Below, one piece after another: positions 1 through 8,258 of a stretch of 64,000 nucleotides of DNA. Each line of letters begins with the position of its first letter. The stretch's first letter is position 1. The notes below the pieces were generated by a model, which saw nothing but the letters and a program-made list of their open reading frames with translations, made no database searches and was not told where the DNA came from. The translations under genes and the position numbers were made by a program. Location: assembly GCA_012840015.1 (NCBI GenBank), contig DUMF01000002.1, forward strand, positions 1-64,000, read 5' to 3'. Source of the stretch: Bacillota bacterium. GTDB lineage: Bacteria > Bacillota > Sulfobacillia > DUMF01.

Positions 1-510
1 GGCTGTACCTGCACTGTCTGGCGCTGCTCATCTACATTAACCTGCTTTGGTAACCTGTGCTTGCGTGATTTCACACGCTCGACTATCTCACGAATCCGCG
101 GATCATCTTCTTCAACAATGGAAAGCTAGCTGGAGAGTGCAGATTCGAGCTTTTTGGCAAGCGCATACCATTCTTCGGCAGGACCAGGGACCAGGGGCCA
201 GTGGCCCAAGAGAGCAGATTGTGCGCTGCTTGGGCCCTTTCGGAGTCGAGACACATTCCACCAGGAGGATGCCACTGTACCAACAAACCACAGAGCCTAC
301 TTCAATACCCACTATCTACACCAGTCGTCACTAAATTGGCCATTTGGAATATAACCCCTAGAACTCTCAAGGGTTTGCGGTTCCAAAAAGGGGCAAGAAA
401 GGCCCAAAACTGTGGTCAAAGTGTGGAAGTCGGGCTAGAGCCGATCTCCAACACAACTTAGGGAACATACGAACCGTTAACCGTAGTCGGCTCGCCCAAA
501 CACCCCGGGT
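1..510 (-). other. Gene-poor left edge with possible decayed coding remnant
   Basis: No convincing intact gene. On the minus strand one frame reads through about 60 codons (roughly 290 to 113) ending ...AEEWYALAKKLESALSS, meets a TAG, and then continues in the same frame to the window edge with a charged, protein-like stretch (...EEDDPRIREIVERVKSRKH...). This could be a decayed gene or an unrelated gene entering from the left. I do not recognise a family. Short plus-strand frames look random. A weak inverted repeat (CCC...GGG) lies near 357-375. Confidence 0.25.
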
Positions 511-541
511 AACAAAAGCCCCGCCTCGACTAGTGGCGGGG
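511..541 (-). terminator. Rho-independent terminator downstream of the homocitrate-synthase-like gene
   Basis: Read on the minus strand, a 7-bp GC stem (CCCCGCC / GGCGGGG, plus-strand 519-525 and 535-541) with a 9-nt loop is followed by CTTTTGTT. It lies about 70 nt after the stop of the leftward operon and probably ends it. Confidence 0.75.
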
Positions 542-610
542 GTATACTTGCGGTGAGGCAAGAGACGCTACCTGCCCTTCTTACACTATTGTCTGTCGCT
601 ATTCCCGGTT

Positions 611-1840
611 CTACTTCCCGGTAACCGTCTTCACGATCTCCCTGAACTCTTGCTCGGTAACCAGAGAGTTCTTGTCCATAGCCTTTATCTTCACGAGCTT
701 TATTATCTCTGGCACCTGTTCCTGCGTAGCGCTCAATCCACACTTTTCGAGCCATTCCCTAATGGAATCTTCGCCTGACCCCTTGCCCAAGACGATCCTT
801 ACTTCCGACTGGCCGACAACGTCCCACCGAACCGGCACAACTTCGGTTATGAGGTCTGCGGGGCCCTTCTTCAATTTGCGTACCCAGGCTGCGGGTATAC
901 CGGATTCGATTTCGTAGATGGATTGACCTACTACCGATTTGCATACCGGGATCGGGTGGTTGGTCAACTGGGATACGGTACGACCCAGGTTGAAGAGCTT
1001 TTCAGTCTTAACTCCGGTATCGATCCCATAAAGGAGCTTCAACGCCATGACGAGCTCCTCCAGCGCGCACCCGCCGCAGCGCTCCCCTATCCCGAGAACA
1101 GTTGTGTGGGCTACCTGTACGCCCAGGCTGAGTGCCATAATCGTGTTCGCTACTGCCAGGCCGAAGTCATTATGGAAGTGGGCCTCCAACGGGATGTCTG
1201 GGAACTTGGCTTTGACATTGTTCACGAAGTACGCGACGGCTCCGGGAGAAAGAACACCCATAGTGTCGACGAGAGTGAGACCGTCCATGTGGCCTTCGGT
1301 GGCAACGTGGTTGATAAGGTCAAGCAGCCACGGCATGTCAGCCCGCGACGAGTCGATAGTGAAGAAGACTGTCTTCAACCCAAGGTCCTTCGCAGCCCGC
1401 GTTGCTTCGACCGATTTCTTTATCGCTGTTTCCAGGGGCCAGCCGTACGCATACTTGATGAGGTGGCCGCTCGAGGGGATTTCGACCACTACTCCGTCAA
1501 CGCCGCAATCGGCCGCGAGCTTCACATCGTCTACGATGCACCGACAGAACGCGAAGATCTCCGGTCCGAGCTTCCGCCGCACTATCTCCCTTATGGCTCT
1601 CTCGTCCTGGTCGGAGACAGCCGGCATTCCCGTCTCGATACGGTGTACTCCCGCCTCTGCCAATAACTCAGCTATCCTTATCTTGGCGTCAGCCTTCAGA
1701 GCCACACCGGTTTCCTGTTCGCCGTCTCTAAGGGTCGTATCATGGATGATCACTTTCTCAGGGAACTGGTAGTTCTTCGTTACGCTCGGTTCATAGTTCC
1801 ACGGACTTACAAACCACTGTTCAGTCTTCCACTTTGACAT
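611..1840 (-). CDS. Homocitrate/2-isopropylmalate synthase-like enzyme (DRE-TIM metallolyase)
   Basis: 409 residues. The DRE-TIM signature HDTTLRDGEQ lies near residue 34, and HFHNDFGLAVANT and GIGERCGGCALEEL follow, giving the divalent-metal ligands and the acyl-CoA-condensing active site typical of homocitrate synthase, isopropylmalate synthase and Re-citrate synthase relatives. The LeuA regulatory domain is absent, and the length is nearer to NifV/homocitrate synthases. It probably joins an acyl-CoA to a 2-oxoacid, or does the reverse; the substrate cannot be read from sequence. ATG start with GGAGG upstream. It is the last large gene of the sigma-54-type leftward operon, so a role in catabolism is more likely than in leucine or nitrogenase-cofactor synthesis. 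Confidence 0.85.
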   Translation of the reverse strand: MSKWKTEQWFVSPWNYEPSVTKNYQFPEKVIIHDTTLRDGEQETGVALKADAKIRIAELLAEAGVHRIETGMPAVSDQDERAIREIVRRKLGPEIFAFCRCIVDDVKLAADCGVDGVVVEIPSSGHLIKYAYGWPLETAIKKSVEATRAAKDLGLKTVFFTIDSSRADMPWLLDLINHVATEGHMDGLTLVDTMGVLSPGAVAYFVNNVKAKFPDIPLEAHFHNDFGLAVANTIMALSLGVQVAHTTVLGIGERCGGCALEELVMALKLLYGIDTGVKTEKLFNLGRTVSQLTNHPIPVCKSVVGQSIYEIESGIPAAWVRKLKKGPADLITEVVPVRWDVVGQSEVRIVLGKGSGEDSIREWLEKCGLSATQEQVPEIIKLVKIKAMDKNSLVTEQEFREIVKTVTGK

Positions 1841-1962
1841 GTTCCGTCCTCCTTCTCATTTTCCCTTACATTATTATGAAGACGCGCCTTGATAACGGCG
1901 GCCGCTGAGTTAGACAGCCTTGGCGGGCCTCTTACTTCCGCGACATCCTGCCATCTGTCCAT
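1807..1962 (-). CDS. Possible small protein, 51 residues
   Basis: ATG preceded by GAGGAGGG at ideal spacing, just after the dehydrogenase stop codon (1975). The frame stays open for 51 codons and overlaps the start of the next gene (1840). It begins MDRWQDVAEVRGPPRLSNSA and is rich in charged residues towards its C-terminal half. It has no recognisable domain and no membrane segment. It could be a small protein or a translated leader that couples translation of the dehydrogenase gene to the synthase-like gene. The strong ribosome site is the main support. Confidence 0.4.
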   Translation of the reverse strand: MDRWQDVAEVRGPPRLSNSAAAVIKARLHNNVRENEKEDGTCQSGRLNSGL

Positions 1963-1974
1963 GTAAAACCCTCC

Positions 1975-3033
1975 TCACAAACTCAGTATGACCTTGACGG
2001 CTCTTTCGGTCGGATCGACGGCCAGTTTGAAAGCCTCGTTCACATGCTCGAAATCAACTACGTGGGAAATCAGGCGTTCGAGCCTGATCCTACCCCTCGC
2101 TAGCATCTCCAGCACGAGCGGAAACTCGCCGCAATAATAGTAGGAACCCTGGACTATCAGTTCCCTGCGTCGGAGGGAGGAAGCCAGTATCTCTGAGAAG
2201 CACGTCTCGTCGCCTATGTCTGTTATTGTTAAGACTCCGCCCTGCGCCAGCGACTCCAGACCGGATCTCAGCGTCTCGGGAGAACCACTGATCTCGAAGC
2301 ATCTCTCTACCCCCACGCCTCCGGTGAGTTCAAGTATGGTCTGTGCAGCGTCTTCGAGGGCGCAGTCGAGTATCTGGTCTGCTCCCAGCGACGCAGCTAG
2401 CGCAAGCCAGTCCGAGCGTGTGTCTACAACATATACCTCCCCGGCACCGGCTGCCTTGCAGAACTGAAGCACCAGTAACCCTACGGCAGAAGCGCCGAAG
2501 ATTGCGACCCTATCGCCGAAGGTTACCCCCGACTTCCGAACGGCGTGGGCAGCCACTGCGGCCGGCTCTACCAGGGAGCCTTCCAAACACGAGAGTTGGT
2601 TGGGCAACCGGTGCACGCGCTTTTCGTTGGCGATATAGTATTCAGCGATGCCTCCCATGCCGGTACGGTATCCAAAAGTGAGTGACTTGCATTTATTGAA
2701 AGCACCTACTAGGCATTGCTGGCATCCCTCGCATGGGATAAGCGATTCGACCACGACCATATCTCCCGGCGCGAAACGGCTTGCTCTCCCACCGGTCTCT
2801 ACTACTTCTCCGGAGAGTTCATGTCCGATGGCGCTAGGCAAAGCAATAGTAGAAGCCTTGCCGGTGTAGATGTCGATGTCGCTCCCGGAAATGGCAGCTG
2901 CGTGCACTCTAATCAGAACATCCCCGGGGCCAAGCCGTCGAATCGGGACCTCCACTAGCTCTATCGACCCGGGAGTGACAACCCTCGCTGCCCTGTATAG
3001 CCATTGGGCCGTTCGGCCCTGAGAAGCGAGCAT
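1975..3033 (-). CDS. Zinc-type medium-chain alcohol/polyol dehydrogenase
   Basis: 352 residues from the ATG at 3033, which has GGAGG 7 nt upstream. A GTG at 3054 is in frame but lacks a site. The structural-zinc loop CEGCQQCLVGAFNKC is complete, GHELSGEV is present, and a Rossmann NAD(P) fold follows (residues about 165-290). It resembles sorbitol and threonine dehydrogenases. The usual catalytic-zinc cysteine in the ICGSD motif is replaced: the sequence reads ISGSD, so zinc binding or chemistry may differ. It follows the PreA-like gene closely in the sigma-54-type operon and probably oxidises a hydroxyl of the unknown substrate or reduces a ketone. Confidence 0.85.
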   Translation of the reverse strand: MLASQGRTAQWLYRAARVVTPGSIELVEVPIRRLGPGDVLIRVHAAAISGSDIDIYTGKASTIALPSAIGHELSGEVVETGGRASRFAPGDMVVVESLIPCEGCQQCLVGAFNKCKSLTFGYRTGMGGIAEYYIANEKRVHRLPNQLSCLEGSLVEPAAVAAHAVRKSGVTFGDRVAIFGASAVGLLVLQFCKAAGAGEVYVVDTRSDWLALAASLGADQILDCALEDAAQTILELTGGVGVERCFEISGSPETLRSGLESLAQGGVLTITDIGDETCFSEILASSLRRRELIVQGSYYYCGEFPLVLEMLARGRIRLERLISHVVDFEHVNEAFKLAVDPTERAVKVILSL

Positions 3034-3053
3034 GGCAGACCCTCCGTAAAACA

Positions 3054-4235
3054 CTACTCCGTCGAATCTTTCAAGACGATGGCTTTAGTAGGACAGAGTT
3101 CGGCGCAGAGGCCGCAACCGTCACACTTATCTTCCATAATCCGATGCCTAATGCGCTGGCCGTCAATGGATTCATCTGGAGTAACTGCCTCGTAGATACA
3201 AATGCGCATGCATAGGGCACAACCGCTACACTTATCCACATGGATGAACGCCTTGAAGCGCTTGCGCCTGTCGATTTGCCGTAGACCGAGGATGTTGGGA
3301 ACCGCCTTGCCACGCATTTCGTCCAACCTTTGGTACCCACGGGTTTCCATAAAGCTGGCTACCTGAGCATTGATCTTATCGATGATCTCGTAACCGTTGA
3401 CGATAATCGCGCTCGCGACCTGAACGGAAGTGGCTCCCGCCATGATGTACTTTATTACATCATCTCCATGGAAAACGCCCCCACAACCGCTTATCTGGAT
3501 TTTGAGGTGAGGATAGGATGTCGCGATCCAATATAGCGCGTAATGAATCGCCCACGGTCCGCCGTGACCTGCAGAGCCGCCATGCATTATAGGCTTTCCA
3601 GTTTCAATGTCTATGTCAAGACCCGGGAATCGCGAAAACATGACGCACGCTTTTGCTCCCGTGCCATCGATTGACCTTGCGATCGCCAAAGGGTCACTCA
3701 TCTGTGGCGACATCTTGGTGATTACTGGAATGGAGATGCATCCCGACAACAAGCGGGCAATTCGGGGCAGAAGAGTATGCAACTTCCCGCTCTTTTCTAA
3801 CACGATAGCCCCATGAGGACAGGAGAGGTTTACTTCCAGGGCATCGGCTCCAGCCTGCTCACAATTCTTTGCCCAGTCGACCCACGTTTCTTCGTTGAGC
3901 GCGCCTATGCTGGCTATAACAGGGATCTTTACTGAGCTCTTTGCCTTAGCGATTTCTTCGAAGTACTTGTCGGGATCGTATTCAAATCCTTGCTCGTAAG
4001 AGTAGAGTGTAGTGCTGCTGGCCCCTGCGAAAACCCTCCTAATCACCTTAAAGCGCGGGGTGGGACTCTTCGCCATCAACGGCTCCTCGAAAAGTGTTTT
4101 CATTACTACAGCCCCGGCACCATTGTCCTCCGCCCGCTTGATTCTTTCGGCAGTTCCAGTTATCCCGGCTGACGCGGCTATTACCGGTGATTTGAGATCG
4201 AGGCCGACGTACCTTACACCAAGGTCTACTGGCAC
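3054..4235 (-). CDS. PreA/dihydroorotate-dehydrogenase-like oxidoreductase with two 4Fe-4S motifs
   Basis: 393 residues from the GTG at 4235. The longer frame reaches 4358, but the predicted transcription start (about 4252) and a GGGGGTG site favour 4235, and the product then starts VPVDLGVRY like family members. The N-terminal 300 residues form an FMN TIM barrel with NLSCPHG, the hallmark of dihydroorotate and dihydropyrimidine dehydrogenases. The C-terminus has two ferredoxin-type clusters, CSGCALCMRIC and CDGCGLCAELCP. Known PreA reduces uracil/thymine with a PreT partner; no PreT is seen here, so electrons probably come from ferredoxin or an unlinked flavoprotein. First gene of the leftward operon. 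Confidence 0.85.
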   Translation of the reverse strand: MPVDLGVRYVGLDLKSPVIAASAGITGTAERIKRAEDNGAGAVVMKTLFEEPLMAKSPTPRFKVIRRVFAGASSTTLYSYEQGFEYDPDKYFEEIAKAKSSVKIPVIASIGALNEETWVDWAKNCEQAGADALEVNLSCPHGAIVLEKSGKLHTLLPRIARLLSGCISIPVITKMSPQMSDPLAIARSIDGTGAKACVMFSRFPGLDIDIETGKPIMHGGSAGHGGPWAIHYALYWIATSYPHLKIQISGCGGVFHGDDVIKYIMAGATSVQVASAIIVNGYEIIDKINAQVASFMETRGYQRLDEMRGKAVPNILGLRQIDRRKRFKAFIHVDKCSGCALCMRICIYEAVTPDESIDGQRIRHRIMEDKCDGCGLCAELCPTKAIVLKDSTE

Positions 4236-4262
4236 TTTCCTCACCCCCACTAACAACCGACA

Positions 4263-4279
4263 CGCAAGAATCGCGCCAA
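4263..4279 (-). promoter_or_regulatory. Sigma-54 -24/-12 promoter, leftward operon
   Basis: On the minus strand the sequence TTGGCGCGATTCTTGCG keeps the required GG-N10-GC spacing and matches YTGGCACGrNNNTTGCW at all but two positions. Predicted transcription start is about 4252, a short distance upstream of the GTG start at 4235. The neighbouring sigma-54 activator gene supports the call. Confidence 0.8.
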
Positions 4280-4330
4280 CTGGCCCACCCAGAAGCGCGG
4301 CACTCGTAGACCCTTGCAGTGTTGTGCTAT

Positions 4331-4358
4331 GACAACAGTTGTCGTTCAAGGCCGACAA
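4331..4358. promoter_or_regulatory. Overlapping inverted repeats, candidate activator-binding site
   Basis: A palindrome GACAAC-A-GTTGTC (4331-4343) overlaps a second inverted repeat TTGTCG-N8-CGACAA (4339-4358). It lies about 60-80 bp upstream of the leftward -24/-12 promoter, in the gap before the activator gene. The half-site TGTCGG recurs at 5832-5840 near the rightward promoter, as expected for one enhancer-binding protein acting on both. Confidence 0.5.
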
Positions 4359-4423
4359 TTCACGAGCAATCTGAGCAGGAATCCGTTCTCGATTGTAGAA
4401 TCAAAATTCTGAAAGGTGATCCG

Positions 4424-5830
4424 ATGTCTCCGAGGCGGACTGATGAAGTCGTGCAACTTAAGGAAAGAGTAGACTTCCTCACGGCAGTATTGGATTCACT
4501 TAACGAGGGCATCGTTGTTGTTGACTCCCAGGGCATCGTGACGTTTATAAACAAGGTCTACAGAGACTTTCTCAAAGGCGACCTAGAGGATTTCGTCGGC
4601 AAACCTGTCACGGAGGTCCTGGAGAATACAAGACTCCCTATCGTATGCCAAACTGGCGAACCTGAACTTTCGGTAGTACAGAAGGTCCGCGGCCGGAACA
4701 TTCTTGGACACAGGCTCCCTATAAGGAAAAACGGGAAAGTGATAGGGGCTGTCGGCGAACTTGTGTTCCAGCGATCGGAGGAAATAAAGGCGCTCGTCAA
4801 CCAGGTAAACGCGCTTGAGGGTAGGGTTCATTACTACGAGAGACAGCTTCACGATGTGTTCCGAAGCCGCTTCACATTTGCTGACATCTATGGGCACAGC
4901 GACGCGATTACTCAGGTGAAACGCCTCGCATTAAAGGCGGCGCGCGGAGATAGTACCGTACTAATCATGGGGGAGAGCGGTGTGGGCAAGGAGGTTTTCG
5001 CGCATGCCATTCACTCCATGAGTCCCAGGGCCGGAAAGCCCTTTATAAAAGTGAACTGTGCGGCGATACCAGAACAACTACTCGAGTCCGAAATGTTCGG
5101 CTATGAAGAGGGCGGTTTCACGGGAGCCAAAAAGGGCGGAAAGCCGGGCAAATTCGAACTTGCCAACCACGGCACCATCTTCCTGGATGAAATAGGCGAC
5201 ATGAGCCTTGGTATGCAGGCAAAGCTGCTGCGGGTGCTTCAGGAAAGGGAGATGGAGCGCGTTGGGGGAGTCAAGCCGATTCAGCTGGACATCAGGGTAA
5301 TAGCTGCCACCAACAAGGACCTCGAATCAATGGTGAAGGCGAAGCTCTTCAGGCAAGACCTGTGGTACCGGTTGAATGTGTTTCCGATAGTTATTCCGCC
5401 TCTAAGGGACCGCAGGGAGGACATACCTGAGATCGCGGAAAGCCTACTCAAGGAGCTGTGCGATGAACTGAGACTCCCTCTCTGCTCGCTTTCGAAGGGG
5501 GCACTTGATGTGCTGATGTCATACAGCTGGCCGGGTAACATCAGGGAACTTCGTAACGCTCTGGAGAGGGCAGTCAACATTTGCGAGGGTAAGGAAATCA
5601 GGGCTGAACACTTTACCACCGCGATCAGGAATTCAGTAAAGGTGGCCGCGCAAGATAGTTGCCAATTTCATACACTCAAGAAGTCTATCGGGGAAACGGA
5701 AGCCGAACTCATCAAGACAGCATTGGAAGCGTCTGGGTACAATAAAACCAAGGCTGCGAAGGCTTTGGGTATTCACAGGTGTACTCTGTACGCGAAGATA
5801 AAGAAGTATTCTTTGGAAAACTATAAATAG
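4424..5830 (+). CDS. Sigma-54-dependent transcriptional activator (PAS, AAA+, Fis-type HTH)
   Basis: 468 residues from the ATG at 4424, preceded by AAAGGTGAT; the upstream in-frame ATG at 4319 is poorly supported. An N-terminal PAS-like sensor (about 15-120), a short coiled linker, an AAA+ domain with Walker A GESGVGKE (near 182) and Walker B FLDEIGD (near 252), and a C-terminal Fis-type helix-turn-helix (TKAAKALGIHRCTLYAKIKK) are visible. The sigma-54 contact loop reads GGFTGA instead of the standard GAFTGA. No receiver domain, so it probably senses a small molecule through PAS. It sits between the two -24/-12 promoters and is the obvious regulator of both operons. Confidence 0.92.
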   Translation: MSPRRTDEVVQLKERVDFLTAVLDSLNEGIVVVDSQGIVTFINKVYRDFLKGDLEDFVGKPVTEVLENTRLPIVCQTGEPELSVVQKVRGRNILGHRLPIRKNGKVIGAVGELVFQRSEEIKALVNQVNALEGRVHYYERQLHDVFRSRFTFADIYGHSDAITQVKRLALKAARGDSTVLIMGESGVGKEVFAHAIHSMSPRAGKPFIKVNCAAIPEQLLESEMFGYEEGGFTGAKKGGKPGKFELANHGTIFLDEIGDMSLGMQAKLLRVLQEREMERVGGVKPIQLDIRVIAATNKDLESMVKAKLFRQDLWYRLNVFPIVIPPLRDRREDIPEIAESLLKELCDELRLPLCSLSKGALDVLMSYSWPGNIRELRNALERAVNICEGKEIRAEHFTTAIRNSVKVAAQDSCQFHTLKKSIGETEAELIKTALEASGYNKTKAAKALGIHRCTLYAKIKKYSLENYK

Positions 5831-5831
5831 A

Positions 5832-5840
5832 TGTCGGACA
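5832..5840. promoter_or_regulatory. Palindrome TGTCGGACA, candidate upstream activating site
   Basis: Perfect 9-bp palindrome about 155 bp upstream of the rightward -24/-12 promoter, a typical distance for an enhancer-binding protein. A further CGACA lies at 5863-5867, giving a TGTCG...CGACA arrangement. It shares TGTCGG with the repeats at 4339-4358. Apart from this site, the 5831-6058 gap contains only the promoter. Confidence 0.4.
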
Positions 5841-5991
5841 TTGCATACATGTTGTAAATTTGCGACACACCGGTGATAAAACGAACCTCCGGAGCTTGGT
5901 GATTCATACCACCTCGCACACTCGTAGCCTCGAACATCTTGTCAACGTTGAACTTGTAATCTCTACCCGACCTCTTTCCCCAACCTTTCCT

Positions 5992-6008
5992 TTGGCATGA
6001 GTCTTGCT
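5992..6008 (+). promoter_or_regulatory. Sigma-54 -24/-12 promoter, transporter operon
   Basis: TTGGCATGAGTCTTGCT differs from the consensus YTGGCACGrNNNTTGCW at one position only and has exact GG-N10-GC spacing. Predicted start is about 6019, some 40 nt before the binding-protein ATG at 6059. With the adjacent activator this is one of the best-supported regulatory sites in the window. Confidence 0.88.
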
Positions 6009-6058
6009 CACGAAAGTTAACGCAAAGTGAAATCATCAAAATGCGCGGGGGTGTAGAA

Positions 6059-7249
6059 ATGACGAGGCGCTCTGTAGCAGTGGTTGCGCTTGCATTGACG
6101 GCGGTGCTTGTTTTAACTGGTTGTTCCGGTGGGGGCGCCGGCAGCCAGGGAAAGGAGTCGGCCAAGAACTTGCCAGACATATTGATAGGCAACCCGCAAG
6201 ACCTGTCCAGCACCAACTCAGCGTACGGCAAAGGGATCACCAACTCGGCCCAGATGATCTTTGACAAGGTCAACGCCGAGGGCGGAATCAACGGCAGGAA
6301 GCTCAAACTGGTCACGTACGACGTGAAGCTCGACGTTAATGAGGCTATTAACGCCTACAAGCGTCTTTGCGATCAGGACAAGGTCGTAGCGGTACTCGCG
6401 CCACCCGTCTCTAACCAGGTACTTGCGCTGGCGCCCATAGCCGAGGAGAAGAAGGTCCCCCTGGTCGGGCCTTTCGTTGACGACAGGTGCACTAACCCCG
6501 AACCCGGAAAGCTCTGGAACTACACATTTATAATGCAGCAATCGAGCAAGCAGCAGGCTCAAGCCCTGGCAGCCTATGCTATGAACGAACTCAAATTTAA
6601 AAAGTTCGCGCTTCTCTATAACGTAGGCAACTCGTTTTCTGTTTCGCTGGCGAAACCCTTTATGGAGTACGTGAAGGCGAACGGCGGTCAGATCGTCGCC
6701 GAGGAGACGTTCCAGTTTGGTGATAAAGACTTTAGGGGGCAGCTCACTAAGATCAAGGCAGCGAACCCCGATGCTATCTATTTGCCTAACTATCCTGCAG
6801 AGATTCCGCTTAACATTCAGCAGGCAAAGGATCTGGGTATCAAGGCGCAGTTGCTTGGGGATAACGTTTGCCTGCCGTTTGCATTACAGGCTGGCGAGGC
6901 AGCGGAAGGGCTCATCTTCCATAACTCAATTGATCCGAACGACCCCAATAACCAGGAATTCATCAAGGCGTACAAGGAGAGGTACAAAATTGACCCCGTC
7001 CCGCAGGCCTATTCCGGGTACGACTCTGCGATGATCCTAGTCGAGGCGATAAAACTGGCAGCCAAGGAAGGGGAAATAACGCCGGCGAGCATCACGAGGA
7101 ACTTGCTCAACGTCAAAGACATGCCAGGACTGCAGAGTAAGATAACCCTTTCGCCAACGACCCACAAAATGATAAAGCCCACTGTGCCTATCTTGAAGAT
7201 CCAAAACGCGCAGTTCATTTGCTTGACAAAGTACGTGTCACCGGAATGA
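6059..7249 (+). CDS. ABC transporter substrate-binding lipoprotein (LivK/Leu-Ile-Val family)
   Basis: 396 residues from the ATG at 6059, which has GGGGGTG upstream; the ATG at 6041 would put six odd residues before the signal. A lipoprotein signal peptide ends at the lipobox LTGC, then a glycine/serine linker and a periplasmic-binding-protein type I fold as in branched-chain-amino-acid and amide receptors. The first gene after the sigma-54 promoter, followed by a strong hairpin and the four remaining transporter genes. The ligand is unknown; family members bind amino acids, amides, urea and aromatic acids. Confidence 0.9.
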   Translation: MTRRSVAVVALALTAVLVLTGCSGGGAGSQGKESAKNLPDILIGNPQDLSSTNSAYGKGITNSAQMIFDKVNAEGGINGRKLKLVTYDVKLDVNEAINAYKRLCDQDKVVAVLAPPVSNQVLALAPIAEEKKVPLVGPFVDDRCTNPEPGKLWNYTFIMQQSSKQQAQALAAYAMNELKFKKFALLYNVGNSFSVSLAKPFMEYVKANGGQIVAEETFQFGDKDFRGQLTKIKAANPDAIYLPNYPAEIPLNIQQAKDLGIKAQLLGDNVCLPFALQAGEAAEGLIFHNSIDPNDPNNQEFIKAYKERYKIDPVPQAYSGYDSAMILVEAIKLAAKEGEITPASITRNLLNVKDMPGLQSKITLSPTTHKMIKPTVPILKIQNAQFICLTKYVSPE

Positions 7250-7283
7250 GCCGCTGAAACGAAGGTCAGCTAAAACCGCAGAT

Positions 7284-7328
7284 GGGTCTTACGAGCAGGC
7301 GGCTGCTGGCTGCCTGCCCGTAAGACCC
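7284..7328 (+). other. Intercistronic hairpin between binding-protein and permease genes
   Basis: GGGTCTTACG (7284-7293) pairs with CGTAAGACCC (7319-7328), and an inner GCAGGC/GCCTGC stem extends it. There is no T-run, so it is more likely an RNA-stabilising or attenuating element that keeps binding-protein mRNA in excess over permease mRNA than a full terminator. Confidence 0.65.
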
Positions 7329-7350
7329 GTAACAAGAGAGGCTGAAGTCC

Positions 7351-8223
7351 ATGATAATCCAGCAACTTGTAAATGGGTTCTCGGTAGGGGCTGTCTATGC
7401 ACTGATAGCGGTTGGTTTTGGTCTAGTTTTCAACGTTCTTAAGTTCAGTAACTTCTCGCACGGATCTACCATGGGGATAAGCGCGTATATCGCTTACCTG
7501 TTTGCGATGAAGTTTCACCTGTCGATCGTTCCCACGGTGTCGATAGGGACGATCGCCGGCGGGATTTGCGCAGTGCTTGTGGAGTTGATCGCCTTTAGGC
7601 CGTTACGCAAACGTGGCGGGCAGATCGTCTACTTCTTCGTAACGTCCATAACCATGCTGATGCTGCTGGAAAACATCCTGGTCATCTTCTTTGGAGATAC
7701 CTTTTACGCGTTTCCCAAGATGATCGCAAGCACAGCAATAACGGTAGCAGGCGTGAGCATATCCACCCTCTATCTGGTTATGCTGGGTTGCTCTGTGTGT
7801 GCCCTTGCATTGCTTTCCTACTGGCTCAAGTACACGAAAATGGGTGTCGCTATTCGGGCGGCTTCCTGCGCGATCAACACGTGCAATCTGATGGGAGCCA
7901 ACGTTGACGCGGTCATATCGTGGACATTTTTCGTTGCGGGCCTTATGGCAGGGCTGTCCGGGTCGCTCTTGGGTATCAGTTACACGCTATATCCCCAGAT
8001 TGGGCAGATAGTCGTTAAGGGCTTCATTGCGTCAGTGGTAGGTGGCCTGGGTAACCTGACTGGCGCAGTGGTGGGAGCAATATTACTAGGTATCCTTGAG
8101 GTATTCTTCATCGCCACGATTGGCGCTGGCCTGACTCCCGCCGCTACGTTCGCGATCATGGTGCTATTCCTATTCCTGAGGCCTCAAGGGGTTGCTGGGA
8201 CAATCGTCCGCGATAAGGCTTAA
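7351..8223 (+). CDS. livH: Branched-chain-amino-acid-type ABC permease, LivH-like
   Basis: 290 residues, about eight hydrophobic segments, starting MIIQQLVNGFSVGAVYALIA as is typical for LivH. The loop with GGLGNLTGAVVGAILLG near residue 235 is the ATPase-contact region of this permease family. ATG start with GAGAGGCTGAAG upstream. Works with the LivM-like gene and two ATPases to import the ligand of the upstream lipoprotein. Symbol used by family resemblance; the substrate need not be an amino acid. Confidence 0.9.
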   Translation: MIIQQLVNGFSVGAVYALIAVGFGLVFNVLKFSNFSHGSTMGISAYIAYLFAMKFHLSIVPTVSIGTIAGGICAVLVELIAFRPLRKRGGQIVYFFVTSITMLMLLENILVIFFGDTFYAFPKMIASTAITVAGVSISTLYLVMLGCSVCALALLSYWLKYTKMGVAIRAASCAINTCNLMGANVDAVISWTFFVAGLMAGLSGSLLGISYTLYPQIGQIVVKGFIASVVGGLGNLTGAVVGAILLGILEVFFIATIGAGLTPAATFAIMVLFLFLRPQGVAGTIVRDKA

Positions 8224-8258
8224 CAAACACCAGACTGGCATGCGGGTGGTGGACCAAT

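Noticed and set aside
1-53. C-terminal end of a plus-strand membrane protein (…HCLALLIYINLLW)
   Set aside because: Only 16 codons; the minus-strand reading of the same bases looks equally or more protein-like.
923-1772. Long plus-strand frames opposite the homocitrate-synthase-like gene
   Set aside because: Antisense shadows of a clearly conserved coding sequence; no motifs or start signals.
4230-4247. Plus-strand TGGCAC as a further sigma-54 element
   Set aside because: No TTGC at the required distance; inside coding sequence.
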